Positions 26,380 through 37,235 of a stretch of 64,000 nt of DNA are shown piece by piece; the first letter of the stretch is position 1; every line of letters starts with the position of its first letter. The notes beneath the pieces are model-generated. The model saw only the letters and a program-made list of their open reading frames with translations. It was not told the DNA's origin and did no database searches. The translations under genes and the position numbers were made by a program. The stretch comes from Shewanella intestini (GTDB lineage Bacteria; Pseudomonadota; Gammaproteobacteria; Enterobacterales; Shewanellaceae): assembly GCF_018221465.1 (NCBI RefSeq), contig NZ_JAAIKR010000004.1:1-64000 (forward strand). Reading direction: 5' to 3'.

Positions 26380-27327
26380 ATGAATAATATCTGGGGCTCA
26401 ATGGAGCAATATGATCCGGTGGTTTGGAACTGGATAATCGCAGTATATTTATTTATGGCAGGTTTATCAGCAGGTTCTATGCTGGTGGCTATCGGGTTGA
26501 AGTGGTACAAACAAAGCCGAGGATTACCAACCCAAGGGTTGCCGGTCCTTAAAGCCGCAGCAGTGATTGGCCCTGTGGCAATTTGTTTAGGTATGGCATT
26601 ATTGGTAGTGGATTTAACCAAGCCATTTGAGTTTTACCATATTCTACTCAATTATAATTTGACCTCGGTGATGGCGTGGGGAGTGATTGCGCTACTTGTC
26701 TACATTCCATTGGTGTTTGTCTTTGCTGGATTAGTATTCGAAAAACAAGTACTACAGTATTTGCCTTGGTTAGCTGGCACATTAAAAATCTGTCAAAAAC
26801 TAGAAAACAGCCTGAACAAACTGATTTTTGGCCTTGCGCTAGGGGTTGGGGTTTACACTGGATTCTTATTGTCAGCCATGATCAGCTACCCCATCCTTAA
26901 TACTGCAGTGTTACCTGCGTTGTTCCTCGCATCAGCATTGTCTGCAGGTTCAGCAGGGAATATTTTAGTTGCGACCTTATTCTTTAGTAAAAAAGAGTCA
27001 GATTGTATTGAGCAAGTGCACCGCATTGAATACCCAGTCGCGTTTAATGAAGCATTATGTTTAGTGTTGTTGTTTGTTGGGCTTAACTTTTCAGGCCCTG
27101 CGGCGCAGGCTGCCACAGCGGCCATCAGCACAGGAGCATGGGCAAGCGTATTTTGGATTGGCGTGGTAGGTTTAGGCTTAGTGGTACCTGTATTGGCAAG
27201 TACATTAGCGCCTAAAGCAATGCGTCATACTAAAGGCTTCTTAATCTCGGTGTCATGTAGCACGATTATTGGGGTGTTAGCTCTTAGACACTTCGTTGTT
27301 TATGCCGGTCAGAGTTATATTAGTTAA
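26380..27327 (+). CDS. phsC: NrfD/PsrC-type membrane anchor and quinol oxidase subunit
   Basis: A 315-residue integral membrane protein with about eight hydrophobic helices, from AVYLFMAGLSAGSMLVAIGL to the C-terminal GFLISVSCSTIIGVLALRHF. The NrfD family signature is visible (VDLTKPFEFYHILLNYN, TSVMAWG). It anchors PhsAB to the periplasmic face and oxidises menaquinol. It follows phsB by 2 bp with AAAGGAGG upstream. It is the last gene of the operon, followed by a strong terminator. Confidence 0.93.
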   Translation: MNNIWGSMEQYDPVVWNWIIAVYLFMAGLSAGSMLVAIGLKWYKQSRGLPTQGLPVLKAAAVIGPVAICLGMALLVVDLTKPFEFYHILLNYNLTSVMAWGVIALLVYIPLVFVFAGLVFEKQVLQYLPWLAGTLKICQKLENSLNKLIFGLALGVGVYTGFLLSAMISYPILNTAVLPALFLASALSAGSAGNILVATLFFSKKESDCIEQVHRIEYPVAFNEALCLVLLFVGLNFSGPAAQAATAAISTGAWASVFWIGVVGLGLVVPVLASTLAPKAMRHTKGFLISVSCSTIIGVLALRHFVVYAGQSYIS

Positions 27328-27360
27328 TTTATAAGGGATAAATACCCAAATAAGCGTAAT

Positions 27361-27397
27361 AAAAAGCCGTTTAACGATATTGTTAAACGGCTTTTTT
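27361..27397 (+). terminator. Terminator of phsABC
   Basis: A perfect 15-bp stem (aaaaagccgtttaac / gttaaacggcttttt) with a 6-nt loop and T-run. It lies 33 bp after the phsC stop. Confidence 0.92.
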
Positions 27398-27449
27398 TTG
27401 TCTGCTTGACGAGCCTTAAGTCTCAATTGTCATTCATAAAATAACACTC

Positions 27450-27480
27450 ATAAAAAAACCGCTAATAATATTAGCGGTTT
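27450..27480 (-). terminator. Terminator of rho
   Basis: The stem aaaccgctaa / ttagcggttt is followed on the minus strand by TTTTTTA. It lies 25 bp beyond the rho stop. Confidence 0.88.
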
Positions 27481-27505
27481 TAAATTAAGCAGGGCTAAAA
27501 CAACT

Positions 27506-28771
27506 TTATGATTTAGCGCGTTTCATTGCAGTGAAGAATTCATCGTTTGTTTTGGTCATTGCCAATTTATCGATAAGGAATTCCATGCCTGAAACTTCAT
27601 CCATTGGGTTGAGAATTTTACGTAAAATCCACATTTTTTGTAGCTCGTCTGGCGTGGTCAGTTTTTCTTCACGACGAGTACCAGAGCGATTGAAATCAAT
27701 GGCTGGGAAAACACGTTTTTCAGCGGCTTTACGAGAAAGGTGTAACTCTTGGTTACCTGTCCCTTTAAATTCTTCGTAAATGACTTCATCCATTTTCGAG
27801 CCGGTATCGACCAATGCAGTTGCAATAATGGTTAGACTGCCGCCGTTTTCAATGTTACGTGCTGCACCAAAGAAACGTTTAGGACGATGTAGTGCGTTAG
27901 CGTCAACACCACCAGTGAGTACTTTACCTGATGATGGAATAACGGTGTTGTAAGCACGGGCAAGACGGGTGATAGAGTCTAATAAGATAACCACGTCTTT
28001 TTTGTGTTCAACTAAACGCTTGGCTTTTTCAATTACCATTTCAGCCACTTGTACGTGACGTGATGCAGGCTCATCAAAGGTAGAAGCAATGACTTCACCT
28101 TTTACCATGCGTTGCATTTCGGTGACTTCTTCAGGACGTTCGTCAATAAGCAGTACCATTAACACCACTTCTGGGTTGTTATGGGTAATGCTTTGCGCCA
28201 TGTTTTGCAGTAATAAGGTTTTACCGGCTTTTGGCGGCGCAACAATCAAACCACGCTGCCCTTTACCAACTGGCGAACACAAATCAAGAATGCGTGAAGT
28301 AATATCTTCTGTTGAACCGTTACCGCGTTCCATGCGAAGACGATCTTCTGCATGAAGTGGGGTTAAGTTTTCAAAGAGGATTTTAGTACGAGAATTTTCA
28401 GGCTTGTCGAAGTTAACTTCAGAGACTTTAAGCAGTGCGAAATAACGCTCGCCGTCTTTGGGTGGGCGGATTTTACCAAAAATGGTGTCACCGGTACGCA
28501 TGTTAAAACGACGAATTTGACTTGGTGATACATAGATATCATCCGGGCCTGCTAAGTAAGAACCGTCTGAGCTTCTTAAGAAACCAAACCCATCTTGAAG
28601 AATTTCGAGGACACCGCCACCGAAAATATCTTCGCCACTTTTTGCATGGGCTTTTAGGATGGAGAAAATAATGTCCTGCTTACGCGAGCGGCCCATATTT
28701 TCAAGTTTCATGCTTTCAGCCAATGAAACTAGGTCGGATATTGAGGTGTCTTTTAATTCAGTTAAATTCAT
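27506..28771 (-). CDS. rho: Transcription termination factor Rho
   Basis: A 421-residue hexameric RNA-dependent ATPase. Motifs: [15 protein letters not shown] at the start, the RNA-binding cold-shock-like domain ([21 protein letters not shown]), Walker A in [28 protein letters not shown]-loop [18 protein letters not shown] and R-loop [14 protein letters not shown]. The ATG at 28771 gives the standard length, and the upstream extension is not conserved. It is single and divergently oriented relative to rhlB, with trxA upstream on the same strand. Its leader (28772-28920) may carry the autoregulatory attenuation known for rho. Confidence 0.97.
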   Translation of the reverse strand: MNLTELKDTSISDLVSLAESMKLENMGRSRKQDIIFSILKAHAKSGEDIFGGGVLEILQDGFGFLRSSDGSYLAGPDDIYVSPSQIRRFNMRTGDTIFGKIRPPKDGERYFALLKVSEVNFDKPENSRTKILFENLTPLHAEDRLRMERGNGSTEDITSRILDLCSPVGKGQRGLIVAPPKAGKTLLLQNMAQSITHNNPEVVLMVLLIDERPEEVTEMQRMVKGEVIASTFDEPASRHVQVAEMVIEKAKRLVEHKKDVVILLDSITRLARAYNTVIPSSGKVLTGGVDANALHRPKRFFGAARNIENGGSLTIIATALVDTGSKMDEVIYEEFKGTGNQELHLSRKAAEKRVFPAIDFNRSGTRREEKLTTPDELQKMWILRKILNPMDEVSGMEFLIDKLAMTKTNDEFFTAMKRAKS

Positions 28772-28920
28772 GAGTATGGAAGTCTTGTTTTGCACGACAA
28801 AGCTTACCGCTATCAATTAGTAAGGTTTAGAACAAATTATGATTGATTAGCGAGAAAGGGTTAATAGGAAGAATCTGGTGAATAAATTAGCACTATATGG
28901 ATAGCACGTCCAGATTTTTA

Positions 28921-28958
28921 ATGAAAAAGTGGCACAAATTGTTCACAACTTGTGCCAC
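28921..28958 (-). terminator. Terminator of trxA
   Basis: The 9-bp stem gtggcacaa / ttgtgccac is followed on the minus strand by CTTTTTCAT. It lies 31 bp after the trxA stop. Confidence 0.8.
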
Positions 28959-28988
28959 AAATCACTGAATGCTTGGGCAACCTAGAAA

Positions 28989-29315
28989 TTAGATTTGAGC
29001 GTCAACGAATTCTTTAAGCTGGGTTTTAGAAAGTGCACCCACTTTGGTTGCCACTAACTCGCCACCTTTAAACATAAGTAATGTTGGAATACCACGTACG
29101 CCGTACTTAGCAGGTGTTACGTTATTTTGGTCAACATTTAATTTAGCTACGGTGATTTTGCCTGCATAATCTTCAGCAACATCATCTAAGATTGGGGCAA
29201 TCATTTTACAAGGACCACACCATTCTGCCCAGAAATCAACAAGTACTGGGGTTTGTGACTTAATAACATCATTTTCGAAGCTATCGTCGCTTAGGTATAC
29301 AATTTTATCGCTCAT
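28989..29315 (-). CDS. trxA: Thioredoxin 1
   Basis: A 108-residue cytosolic thioredoxin with the redox-active [13 protein letters not shown] and the cis-proline loop GIPTLLMF. It supplies electrons to ribonucleotide reductase, methionine sulfoxide reductase and PAPS reductase. The ATG at 29315 has CGGAGAAC about 8 nt upstream and gives the usual [14 protein letters not shown] start. The rho gene follows on the same strand, and rhlB is divergent, as in other gammaproteobacteria. Confidence 0.97.
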   Translation of the reverse strand: MSDKIVYLSDDSFENDVIKSQTPVLVDFWAEWCGPCKMIAPILDDVAEDYAGKITVAKLNVDQNNVTPAKYGVRGIPTLLMFKGGELVATKVGALSKTQLKEFVDAQI

Positions 29316-29532
29316 GTTGTTCTCCGGATTTGGTTCCATTGCTAGTTTATTGGTGGCTTACCATGTATATTGGGCTCGTAAAATCGCTTTTCAAGTGACC
29401 AAGTAAAATATCCATTTACTTTGATGACATTATTAATGCGTCACCATTCGACTTTTAATAACACGGATGAATAATGACGCTATTTCAAACCAAAGTTTCT
29501 ATTTTTGCAACCCCAACAGGTATGCTGGTGCT

Positions 29533-30843
29533 ATGAGCCAAACACATTTATCGACACAGAAGTTTGCTGACTTCCCTCTAAAAACTGAGGTATTAGCTGC
29601 ATTGAACGAGAACGGCTTTGAATTTTGCACGCCAATTCAAGCGTTATCGTTACCTATTTTATTGCAAGCAAAAGACATTGCAGGACAAGCCCAAACCGGT
29701 ACGGGTAAAACAATGGCTTTCCTGGTGGCTACTTTTAATCATTTATTAACTGTCGCTGCTCCAGAAACACGTAAAAACACCGAACCTCGCGCAATTATTA
29801 TGGCGCCAACTCGCGAACTTGCGATTCAAATTGCTAAAGACGCTAACCTTTTAGCAAAGCACACTGGCTTAAAAGTCGGCATTGTTTTCGGTGGTGAAAG
29901 CTACGAAACACAACGCGAAGTATTAGATAAAGGCGTTGATATTTTAATTGGTACAACGGGTCGTATTATCGATTATGTTCGCCAAGGTGTGATTAGCTTA
30001 AATCACATTCAAGCGGTTGTGCTTGATGAAGCCGATCGTATGTTCGATTTAGGTTTCATTAAGGATATTCGCTTTTTATTCCGCCGCATGCCTGATGCTA
30101 AAGCGCGATTAAATATGTTGTTTTCTGCAACCTTGTCGATGAAAGTACAAGAGCTGGCTTATGATCATATGAATGATCCTGAGAAAGTTGAAATTGCCCC
30201 GCTTGAGAAAACATCAAAAAACATTAAAGAAGAGCTATTTTATCCTTCAATGGAAGATAAAATGCGCTTGTTACTGACCTTAATTGAAGAAGACTGGCCT
30301 GAAAAAGCGATTGTTTTCTCTAATACTAAACACAGCTGTGAAAAAGTATGGTCGTGGTTAGAGGGGGACGGACATCGTGTTGGTTTATTGACTGGCGATG
30401 TGCCACAAAAGAAACGTATTCGCATTTTGGAGCAATTTACCAGTGGCCAATTAGATTTATTGGTCGCTACGGATGTTGCCGCGCGTGGATTACACATTGC
30501 AGATGTGTCGCACGTCTATAACTATGACTTACCTGATGATTGTGAAGATTATGTTCACCGTATTGGTCGTACGGGGCGTGCAGGTGCTAAAGGGGTGTCA
30601 GTGAGTTTTGCTTGTGAAGAGTACGCCCTGAATTTACCCGCTATTGAAACGTATATTACGCATTCAATTCCGGTGAGTAATTACGATCACGAAGCTTTAC
30701 TCGACGATATTCCAGCTCCTGTTCGTATTCAACGCAAACATCCAACCACTCGTACCCGTGACGGTAGTGGTGGACAAGGTGGAAATCGTAATAGTGGTAA
30801 TAAACGTCCGCCACGCCATAATCGTAACCGCCGTCACGCATAA
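29533..30843 (+). CDS. rhlB: ATP-dependent RNA helicase RhlB
   Basis: A 436-residue DEAD-box helicase of the RNA degradosome. Motifs in order: Q motif ([15 protein letters not shown]), [51 protein letters not shown] and [10 protein letters not shown]. The tail from about residue 395 is basic and rich in Arg, Gly and Asn, as in other RhlB proteins. The ATG at 29533 matches the conserved start [14 protein letters not shown]; the upstream in-frame ATG is not conserved. Confidence 0.96.
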   Translation: MSQTHLSTQKFADFPLKTEVLAALNENGFEFCTPIQALSLPILLQAKDIAGQAQTGTGKTMAFLVATFNHLLTVAAPETRKNTEPRAIIMAPTRELAIQIAKDANLLAKHTGLKVGIVFGGESYETQREVLDKGVDILIGTTGRIIDYVRQGVISLNHIQAVVLDEADRMFDLGFIKDIRFLFRRMPDAKARLNMLFSATLSMKVQELAYDHMNDPEKVEIAPLEKTSKNIKEELFYPSMEDKMRLLLTLIEEDWPEKAIVFSNTKHSCEKVWSWLEGDGHRVGLLTGDVPQKKRIRILEQFTSGQLDLLVATDVAARGLHIADVSHVYNYDLPDDCEDYVHRIGRTGRAGAKGVSVSFACEEYALNLPAIETYITHSIPVSNYDHEALLDDIPAPVRIQRKHPTTRTRDGSGGQGGNRNSGNKRPPRHNRNRRHA

Positions 30844-30881
30844 TAAGCGCCAGCATAAGGCGCAAATAACAGAAGCACGCG

Positions 30882-31805
30882 ATGTCATCTGAACTCTATG
30901 CTGCTATTACTTTGGGCTCTAACAGTTTCAATATGTTAGTTGCCCAAACACAGTCGGGAAAACCGACCATTATTGCTAAATATAAACGCAAGGTGCGTTT
31001 AGCTGAAGGGATCGGCTCTGATGGCATATTGTCAGAGCTTGTCATGGTTAGAGGGCTAGAGTGTCTTACCATGTTCGCTCAAAAGCTTTCTGAGCACCAA
31101 ATTAGCAGTGATAATATTGCCGTGTTAGCGACCGCAACATTGCGTGTTATCAATAATGCAGATGAGTTTCATCGCCGTGCATTACCTATCTTAAATCACC
31201 CTATTGAAGTGATCTCTGGCCACCGTGAGGCCGAACTTATCTACCAAGGTATGACCAGTACGACTGCTGGAGACGATCAACGTCTAGTGATTGATATTGG
31301 CGGAGCTAGCACTGAATTTATCATCGGGGTACAAGACAAATTATTGTTTAAAACGAGCGTGCCGATTGGTGGTGTGTTATTTAACCAGCAAATATTTAAT
31401 CAACCTTGTTTTAGCATTGCACACTTTGAGCAAGCTAAGTTAACAGTAGAACAAGCGTTAGGTAGCCATTTAGCGACTATTAAAGAGTGGGGTTGGACAC
31501 AAACCTTAGGTGCCTCTGGTGCTGTGCAGTCAATAATAGCCTTACTGAAGCATCGACAATGTGAACTTGTTATTACCGCCGATGTATTACTGGGGTTACG
31601 CGATGAACTGCTTGGCCAAGCGTGTGGTCATGAATTTGAAATAGCGGGTTTGAGTGATGAACAAGCGCCAACGTTTGTTGCTGGAGTGGCCATTTTACTG
31701 GCATTGTTTGAACTGCTTGAAATCCATTCGCTATATTTAGCGGGCGGAGCATTGCGTGAAGGCGTTTTGCAAATGCTAGCGAATAACTTAACGGCACAAC
31801 ACTGA
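30882..31805 (+). CDS. Short Ppx/GppA family phosphatase
   Basis: A 307-residue protein of the exopolyphosphatase/(p)ppGpp phosphatase family. ASKHA ATPase-like motifs are present: ITLGSNSFNMLVAQ, the RLAEGIG loop, SGHREAELIYQG and DIGGASTEFIIG. The E. coli GppA and Ppx proteins are about 500 residues and have a C-terminal HD-like domain that is absent here, so this is the two-domain short form common next to rhlB. The activity is likely on polyphosphate or pppGpp, but the choice cannot be made from sequence. It starts 38 bp after rhlB and is probably co-transcribed. Confidence 0.85.
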   Translation: MSSELYAAITLGSNSFNMLVAQTQSGKPTIIAKYKRKVRLAEGIGSDGILSELVMVRGLECLTMFAQKLSEHQISSDNIAVLATATLRVINNADEFHRRALPILNHPIEVISGHREAELIYQGMTSTTAGDDQRLVIDIGGASTEFIIGVQDKLLFKTSVPIGGVLFNQQIFNQPCFSIAHFEQAKLTVEQALGSHLATIKEWGWTQTLGASGAVQSIIALLKHRQCELVITADVLLGLRDELLGQACGHEFEIAGLSDEQAPTFVAGVAILLALFELLEIHSLYLAGGALREGVLQMLANNLTAQH

Positions 31806-31885
31806 TTACGCCGGTTTATCTTTAACGGTGCAATCTATAGCTGTTTTTTCATTACCTATCTATCAACCAACCTATCTACTTTCGG

Positions 31886-31914
31886 CATAAAAAAGCCTGA
31901 CATTTGCCAGGCTG
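31886..31914 (-). terminator. Terminator of the CPDC thioredoxin-like gene
   Basis: The stem agcctgaca / tgccaggct (one mismatch) is followed by six T on the minus strand. It may also act on the plus-strand gppA-like transcript. Confidence 0.75.
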
Positions 31915-31959
31915 TTTTAGGTGCGGGTTAACTGCGTTTAGTTAACCGATTAAACATCT

Positions 31960-32517
31960 CTATTTATTGAGAATATTGTACAGGTCTTGCTCTAAGGTTA
32001 CTGTTGGGCGCTCGATAATGGTGCCGATAGTTTTGTTATCTTGTTGCACAATAAATGTCGGAATACGCGTAAATTCGTATTGTGCTGCTAAACCTTCTGC
32101 ATCAGCTTTTTTACGGTCAACACCAATAAATTTCACATTAATATTGGGGTTGTTGACTTGTTCCATGATTTTGATGAAACGGGGTGTTTCACGATGACAA
32201 TCGGGACACCAAGTACCAATAATGACGACAATCTCTGTCGGAGTATCAATTTTTTTGAGTTGCTCAATGACGTTACTGTCACTGCTATAGTCTGTGAATT
32301 CTTTGTTGTATTGCTCAGGAAACGATTTTTCAATTGCTGCTGGGGTTACCAAACCGGTAATGATCACTTCTTGTTTCTCCTGACTACAGGTGGCCATAAA
32401 GCCTTGTTCTTCAGCTTCAAATGCACAACCACTGTTGGCCATTGCTGGGGTAATAATAAAGCTGGATGATAAAATGATTGTTGCTGAAACGAAAACAGTT
32501 TTGATGGTGTTTTGCAT
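31960..32517 (-). CDS. Secreted thioredoxin-like protein with intact CPDC motif
   Basis: A 185-residue protein with an N-terminal signal peptide (TVFVSATIILSSSFIITPAMA, cleavage after Ala about residue 27) and a thioredoxin fold. The active site is GTWCPDCHRETPRF near residue 110, and the cis-proline loop is RIPTFIV. A second cysteine pair in the N-terminal region (SGCAFE and ATCSQEK) could form a structural disulfide. It likely works in the periplasm as a thiol-disulfide oxidoreductase. A paralogue follows upstream at 32790-33344. The gap between them carries its own terminator, so they are separate units. Confidence 0.85.
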   Translation of the reverse strand: MQNTIKTVFVSATIILSSSFIITPAMANSGCAFEAEEQGFMATCSQEKQEVIITGLVTPAAIEKSFPEQYNKEFTDYSSDSNVIEQLKKIDTPTEIVVIIGTWCPDCHRETPRFIKIMEQVNNPNINVKFIGVDRKKADAEGLAAQYEFTRIPTFIVQQDNKTIGTIIERPTVTLEQDLYNILNK

Positions 32518-32702
32518 ATAGTAATCAACTCCTGTAAAAGGTCTTGATTAACATTCAAACATCCACGCAACTATTTACATAGTATTGGTGAGGCAATTTG
32601 TAACCTAAGTCACTAAATTAGAACCTGATGTCTTAATGGTGTTGCTAACACGGCTTATCGCTCACTCTACTTTGTCGTTGTTACCTTTGAGTGGACACGA
32701 CA

Positions 32703-32737
32703 AAAATGCCAGCTCAAATTAATTGGCTGGCATTTTT
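32703..32737. terminator. Terminator between the two thioredoxin-like paralogues
   Basis: The 11-bp stem aaaatgccagc / gctggcatttt has T-runs on both sides. It terminates the 32790-33344 gene. Confidence 0.82.
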
Positions 32738-32789
32738 ATTACGTACTCGTCGTTGGGTGACTATTTACTGCAACTGACGCACAAGACAT

Positions 32790-33344
32790 TTATTTTGCTA
32801 AAATATTAAGTAAATCTTTTTCTAGGCTAACCGTAGGTTTCTCAATAATAGTGCCTAAGGTTTTTTGCTGTTGTTGCACAATAAAGGTTGGAACATTGTC
32901 AATTTTATAAGGTGCAGCCAAACCTTTAGGGTCTTTTAAGTCATGATCTACAGCAATAAACTTAACGGTTATGTTTGGGTTGTTAACTTGTTTAAGCAGC
33001 TTCATGAAACGAGGGGTTTCTCGTTGGCTATCAGGACACCATGTGCCAAAAGCAACAACCACTTGGGTTGGGGTGCTGATTTGTTGTAACTGTTTAATTG
33101 CGGCTTTATCGGCATTGTAATCTTGAAATTGGGCGCTGTAACTTGGCAGCGAGGTTTCAATTTCTTTTAATGTCATTGCGCCAGTAATTATGACTTCGTC
33201 AGGCTCTCTTGAGCAGGTTTGTAGAAATCCGCCTTCACTTGCGTTATTCGTTGTGGCATCACAAGCGGCAAATACTGGTGAAATGGTACTAACGGATAAA
33301 ATAAGCGCTGCTGAAGCTAACGTCGCTCGGAGGATATTTTTCAT
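32790..33344 (-). CDS. Secreted thioredoxin-like paralogue with altered CPDS active site
   Basis: A 184-residue paralogue of the adjacent protein, with a signal peptide (LRATLASAALILSVSTISPVFA) and the same framework (LQTCSREPDEVIITG, NVPTFIV, EKPTVSLEKDLLNILAK). The active site reads GTWCPDSQRETPRF: the second cysteine of CXXC is Ser. Such monothiol forms cannot complete dithiol exchange but can bind partner thiols or act as isomerase or chaperone-like proteins. The N-terminal disulfide cysteines (CDATTN and QTCSRE) remain. The ATG at 33344 is preferred over the upstream TTG. Confidence 0.83.
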   Translation of the reverse strand: MKNILRATLASAALILSVSTISPVFAACDATTNNASEGGFLQTCSREPDEVIITGAMTLKEIETSLPSYSAQFQDYNADKAAIKQLQQISTPTQVVVAFGTWCPDSQRETPRFMKLLKQVNNPNITVKFIAVDHDLKDPKGLAAPYKIDNVPTFIVQQQQKTLGTIIEKPTVSLEKDLLNILAK

Positions 33345-33439
33345 AAACAAAGTATCTTTTTAATGGCAAGAAGCGTTATTCAAGCATTGAAAAGCGGATT
33401 GAAACAGCTTTTTTTATACAAAATGATACAAAGATCACT

Positions 33440-33467
33440 AAAAAGGAAAGCCGCAGCTTTCCTTTTT
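33440..33467 (-). terminator. Terminator of hemB
   Basis: A perfect 12-bp stem (aaaaaggaaagc / gctttccttttt) with a CGCA loop, 30 bp after the hemB stop. A T-run is built into the stem on both strands. Confidence 0.85.
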
Positions 33468-33496
33468 ATCGTTATCAAAATTGAAGCGACCTGGGG

Positions 33497-34525
<1,029 letters not shown>

Positions 34526-36421
34526 TTATTCTGTTGTTTGCTCGAAATAGCACACTTTGTTGCGACCATTTCGTTTTGCTTCGTATAAGGCTTGATCGGC
34601 ATTATCGAGTAACTGTATTGGATGTTGATCATTTTCAATAACCGTTACACTAACGCCAATACTAATGGTGGAATAGAACGTATGTCCTTGCCATTGTATG
34701 ACTAAATCGCTAACGGCTTTTCGCATCATCTCTGCCACTAGCATTGCCCCATCTGGGGTCGTGTTAGGTAATATAATAGCAAATTCTTCACCACCAAAAC
34801 GTGATACTAGATCCGTTGGACGCTTTAACTGTTCACTTAATGTCTTGGCAATTAATTGTATGGTGTTATCGCCAGCAAGATGACCGTATTTATCATTGAT
34901 TGGCTTAAATTTGTCAATGTCGACCATTAAAATCCCGACCGGGGTTTGTTGGCGTCTGCTAATACGTCCTTCAGCAGCTAAACGGCGGTCAAAAGCATGG
35001 CGGTTTTTCACCCCTGTTAATTGGTCGGTATTATTTTGTTCGGTGAGTTTTTGATTCACTTCGTTAAGTTCACGCAAGGTGACCTCAAGCTCTAAAGTGC
35101 GCTCTTGTACCATGTGCTCAAGCTTCTCATTTGTTTGCTCTTCTAGGCGCAGTACATCTTCACGACTTTCACGAATACGTTGTGCTTGTTCTAAGGCTTT
35201 TTGCTGGATACGCTGTTTTTCTTTGCGCTCGTCGTTATAGCGAATAGCAAGCACAGCAGCCATGGTGATGACCTCAAATATAAGGCCAAACATAATGGGT
35301 GTTTGTAGCTTTATATCGTAATCAATAAACCCAAAATACAATAATCCACTGACGCCGCCGCCAATTAATAACCCCACTCGACCAATGAAATAGAGCATGG
35401 CATTTTTAAGGCCATTAAACGCGCGGATTAAAGAGAACACCGCTAATAATATTAGCACTAACATGATTGCTGTAATAATGAGATAAAGGCCGATGCTGTA
35501 GTCAATAAACGGCATAATAAAACTTAATATAATCGATGCGGTTGCCAATGCTCGGCACACTCTGAGCATGTTAATGCTGCTGTATTTTAGTTGGAGTGCT
35601 TTTTCAGTGAACATTAATGAGAAGGCCAAAATAATTGGCAGATTAATGGTCAAAATGTGTTGTTGTATATAAGGCGAGTTAGGCCAGATAAACTGAAAGC
35701 CTACGCCGTGAACGGTGACAATCAGTAAGGCAATACTCAGTACATAACCACAATAATAGCTATAACTAAATGAGCCCGAAGCTAGGGCGATAAACAGGCT
35801 GAAAATGCTGATAGCGAACAGAAGGCCAATTTGAAAGCCGTGCAGTAAATTGGTTTTTTCTGTCATTTGAGTTAAGTCGTTTGATGACCATAACGTTAAG
35901 GGCAAATCCATGTTGCCTTTAGTATTAATTTTTATATAAAAAGTGTGCTGTTCATTGGCTGCAACGTGTATTGGATACAAAAATATATTACTGCGAATTG
36001 GGCGCGCATTAAATGGGTAAATATCGCCTAAGCTGTGAGTGTTAACCAAGGAGTCATTAATAAAGTGGTACAGTTCAATGTGATCAATTAATGGGTTATC
36101 AATTGCGATAATACGGGTGAGGGGAGTGGTGCCACCGTTAATCTTAAAGCTGACCCAGTAATTTTTTATCCCCAGTTTATGTGAGTTGCTTCGTTTAAAT
36201 TTATGCCAATCAGAAAAAGGTTGAGAGCGTATGTCAGATAATTTGTTTATGTGTTGACTGTCATGGATATAAACCCAATCTTGCAAGTTGATTTTAGCTG
36301 TTGATTCAACGTTTAAGTTTAAAGGCTCCATTTCATTAGCGGTTTGCGATGCATAAGCGATAGACATCACATTCATCAACAATATGCAAAGTAGCAGTTT
36401 GATTATTCCACTGGCATTCAC
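34526..36421 (-). CDS. 7TMR-DISM diguanylate cyclase
   Basis: A 631-residue membrane signalling enzyme. A signal peptide (to about residue 25) is followed by a periplasmic 7TMR-DISM extracellular domain (about 40-185), seven transmembrane helices (about 195-400) and a coiled coil (about 400-455, with EQAQRIRESREDVLRLEE). The C-terminal GGDEF domain has an active-site RFGGEEFAI and DQLTGVKNRHAFDRRL. It should make cyclic di-GMP in response to an unknown periplasmic or sugar-like ligand. It sits between tatD and hemB, separated by a few bases from each, so it is co-transcribed. Confidence 0.9.
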   Translation of the reverse strand: MNASGIIKLLLCILLMNVMSIAYASQTANEMEPLNLNVESTAKINLQDWVYIHDSQHINKLSDIRSQPFSDWHKFKRSNSHKLGIKNYWVSFKINGGTTPLTRIIAIDNPLIDHIELYHFINDSLVNTHSLGDIYPFNARPIRSNIFLYPIHVAANEQHTFYIKINTKGNMDLPLTLWSSNDLTQMTEKTNLLHGFQIGLLFAISIFSLFIALASGSFSYSYYCGYVLSIALLIVTVHGVGFQFIWPNSPYIQQHILTINLPIILAFSLMFTEKALQLKYSSINMLRVCRALATASIILSFIMPFIDYSIGLYLIITAIMLVLILLAVFSLIRAFNGLKNAMLYFIGRVGLLIGGGVSGLLYFGFIDYDIKLQTPIMFGLIFEVITMAAVLAIRYNDERKEKQRIQQKALEQAQRIRESREDVLRLEEQTNEKLEHMVQERTLELEVTLRELNEVNQKLTEQNNTDQLTGVKNRHAFDRRLAAEGRISRRQQTPVGILMVDIDKFKPINDKYGHLAGDNTIQLIAKTLSEQLKRPTDLVSRFGGEEFAIILPNTTPDGAMLVAEMMRKAVSDLVIQWQGHTFYSTISIGVSVTVIENDQHPIQLLDNADQALYEAKRNGRNKVCYFEQTTE

Positions 36422-36424
36422 TGA

Positions 36425-37234
36425 CTACTTCTCCAGCATCGAGATAGGTAAATTAAAAAAATCGCGCGCATTGTTATAACAATAATCTGCTAATTCAGTT
36501 ATTGGTTGTTGTCGTAATGTGGCCATTGAGTCAACGATATAAGGAAGGTATTGCGGCAAATTTTTACTCGATTTAGGTTTTGGTCGCATGCTGCGAGGTA
36601 ATAAATATGGGCTGTCAGTTTCAGCCAATATGCGATTATTTGGGATTAAAGGTACTAAACTTGCCAGGGATTGTCCGCGTCGCTCATCGCAAATCCAGCC
36701 TGTAATACCAATATAGAGATCTTGTGCTAAACAGGCATTTAATTGGGCTTCATCGCCGGTAAAACAATGTATTAATGCGGCGGGTAAATGAGGTCGATAT
36801 TGTTTAACGATATCAATAAAGTCGTCATGGGCATCGCGGCAATGCATTAGCACTGGCATGTTAAGTTCGCAGGCAAGTGCTAGCTGTTTGGCAAACACGT
36901 CACGTTGCTGATTGCGCGGGGAAAAATCACGGTTGTAATCTAAACCACACTCGCCAATAGCGACGACCTGAGGTTGAGCTGCCAGTGTTGTGATGGTTGC
37001 TAAGCTGTCATTGTCCCATGACTTTGCATGATGTGGATGCACGCCAGCAGTGCTAAACAATTTATTGGGATATTGCTGACAGCTAAATACGGCTTGTTGG
37101 CTTTCTTCGATATCGCTTCCAATTACAATTAAAGGTGATACTTGATGGTCGATGGCATCAGATATCACTGTATCCATTTTGTCGGCTAATTGTGGGCTGA
37201 GAAGATTTACAGCGATATCGATATATTGCTTCAT
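36425..37234 (-). CDS. tatD: TatD family deoxyribonuclease
   Basis: A 269-residue metal-dependent hydrolase of the TatD family, a 3'-5' DNA/RNA exonuclease in E. coli. The metal-binding motifs are all present: the N-terminal IDIAVNLLSPQ (the usual DxHxH is altered to IAVN here), GECGLDYNRDFSP, VLMHCRDAHDDF and AETDSPYLLPR. The loss of the first histidine pair is typical of the TatD sub-branch. It lies downstream of a gene for a small exported protein and upstream of the diguanylate cyclase. Despite the name it is not needed for Tat export. Confidence 0.88.
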   Translation of the reverse strand: MKQYIDIAVNLLSPQLADKMDTVISDAIDHQVSPLIVIGSDIEESQQAVFSCQQYPNKLFSTAGVHPHHAKSWDNDSLATITTLAAQPQVVAIGECGLDYNRDFSPRNQQRDVFAKQLALACELNMPVLMHCRDAHDDFIDIVKQYRPHLPAALIHCFTGDEAQLNACLAQDLYIGITGWICDERRGQSLASLVPLIPNNRILAETDSPYLLPRSMRPKPKSSKNLPQYLPYIVDSMATLRQQPITELADYCYNNARDFFNLPISMLEK

Positions 37235-37235
37235 A

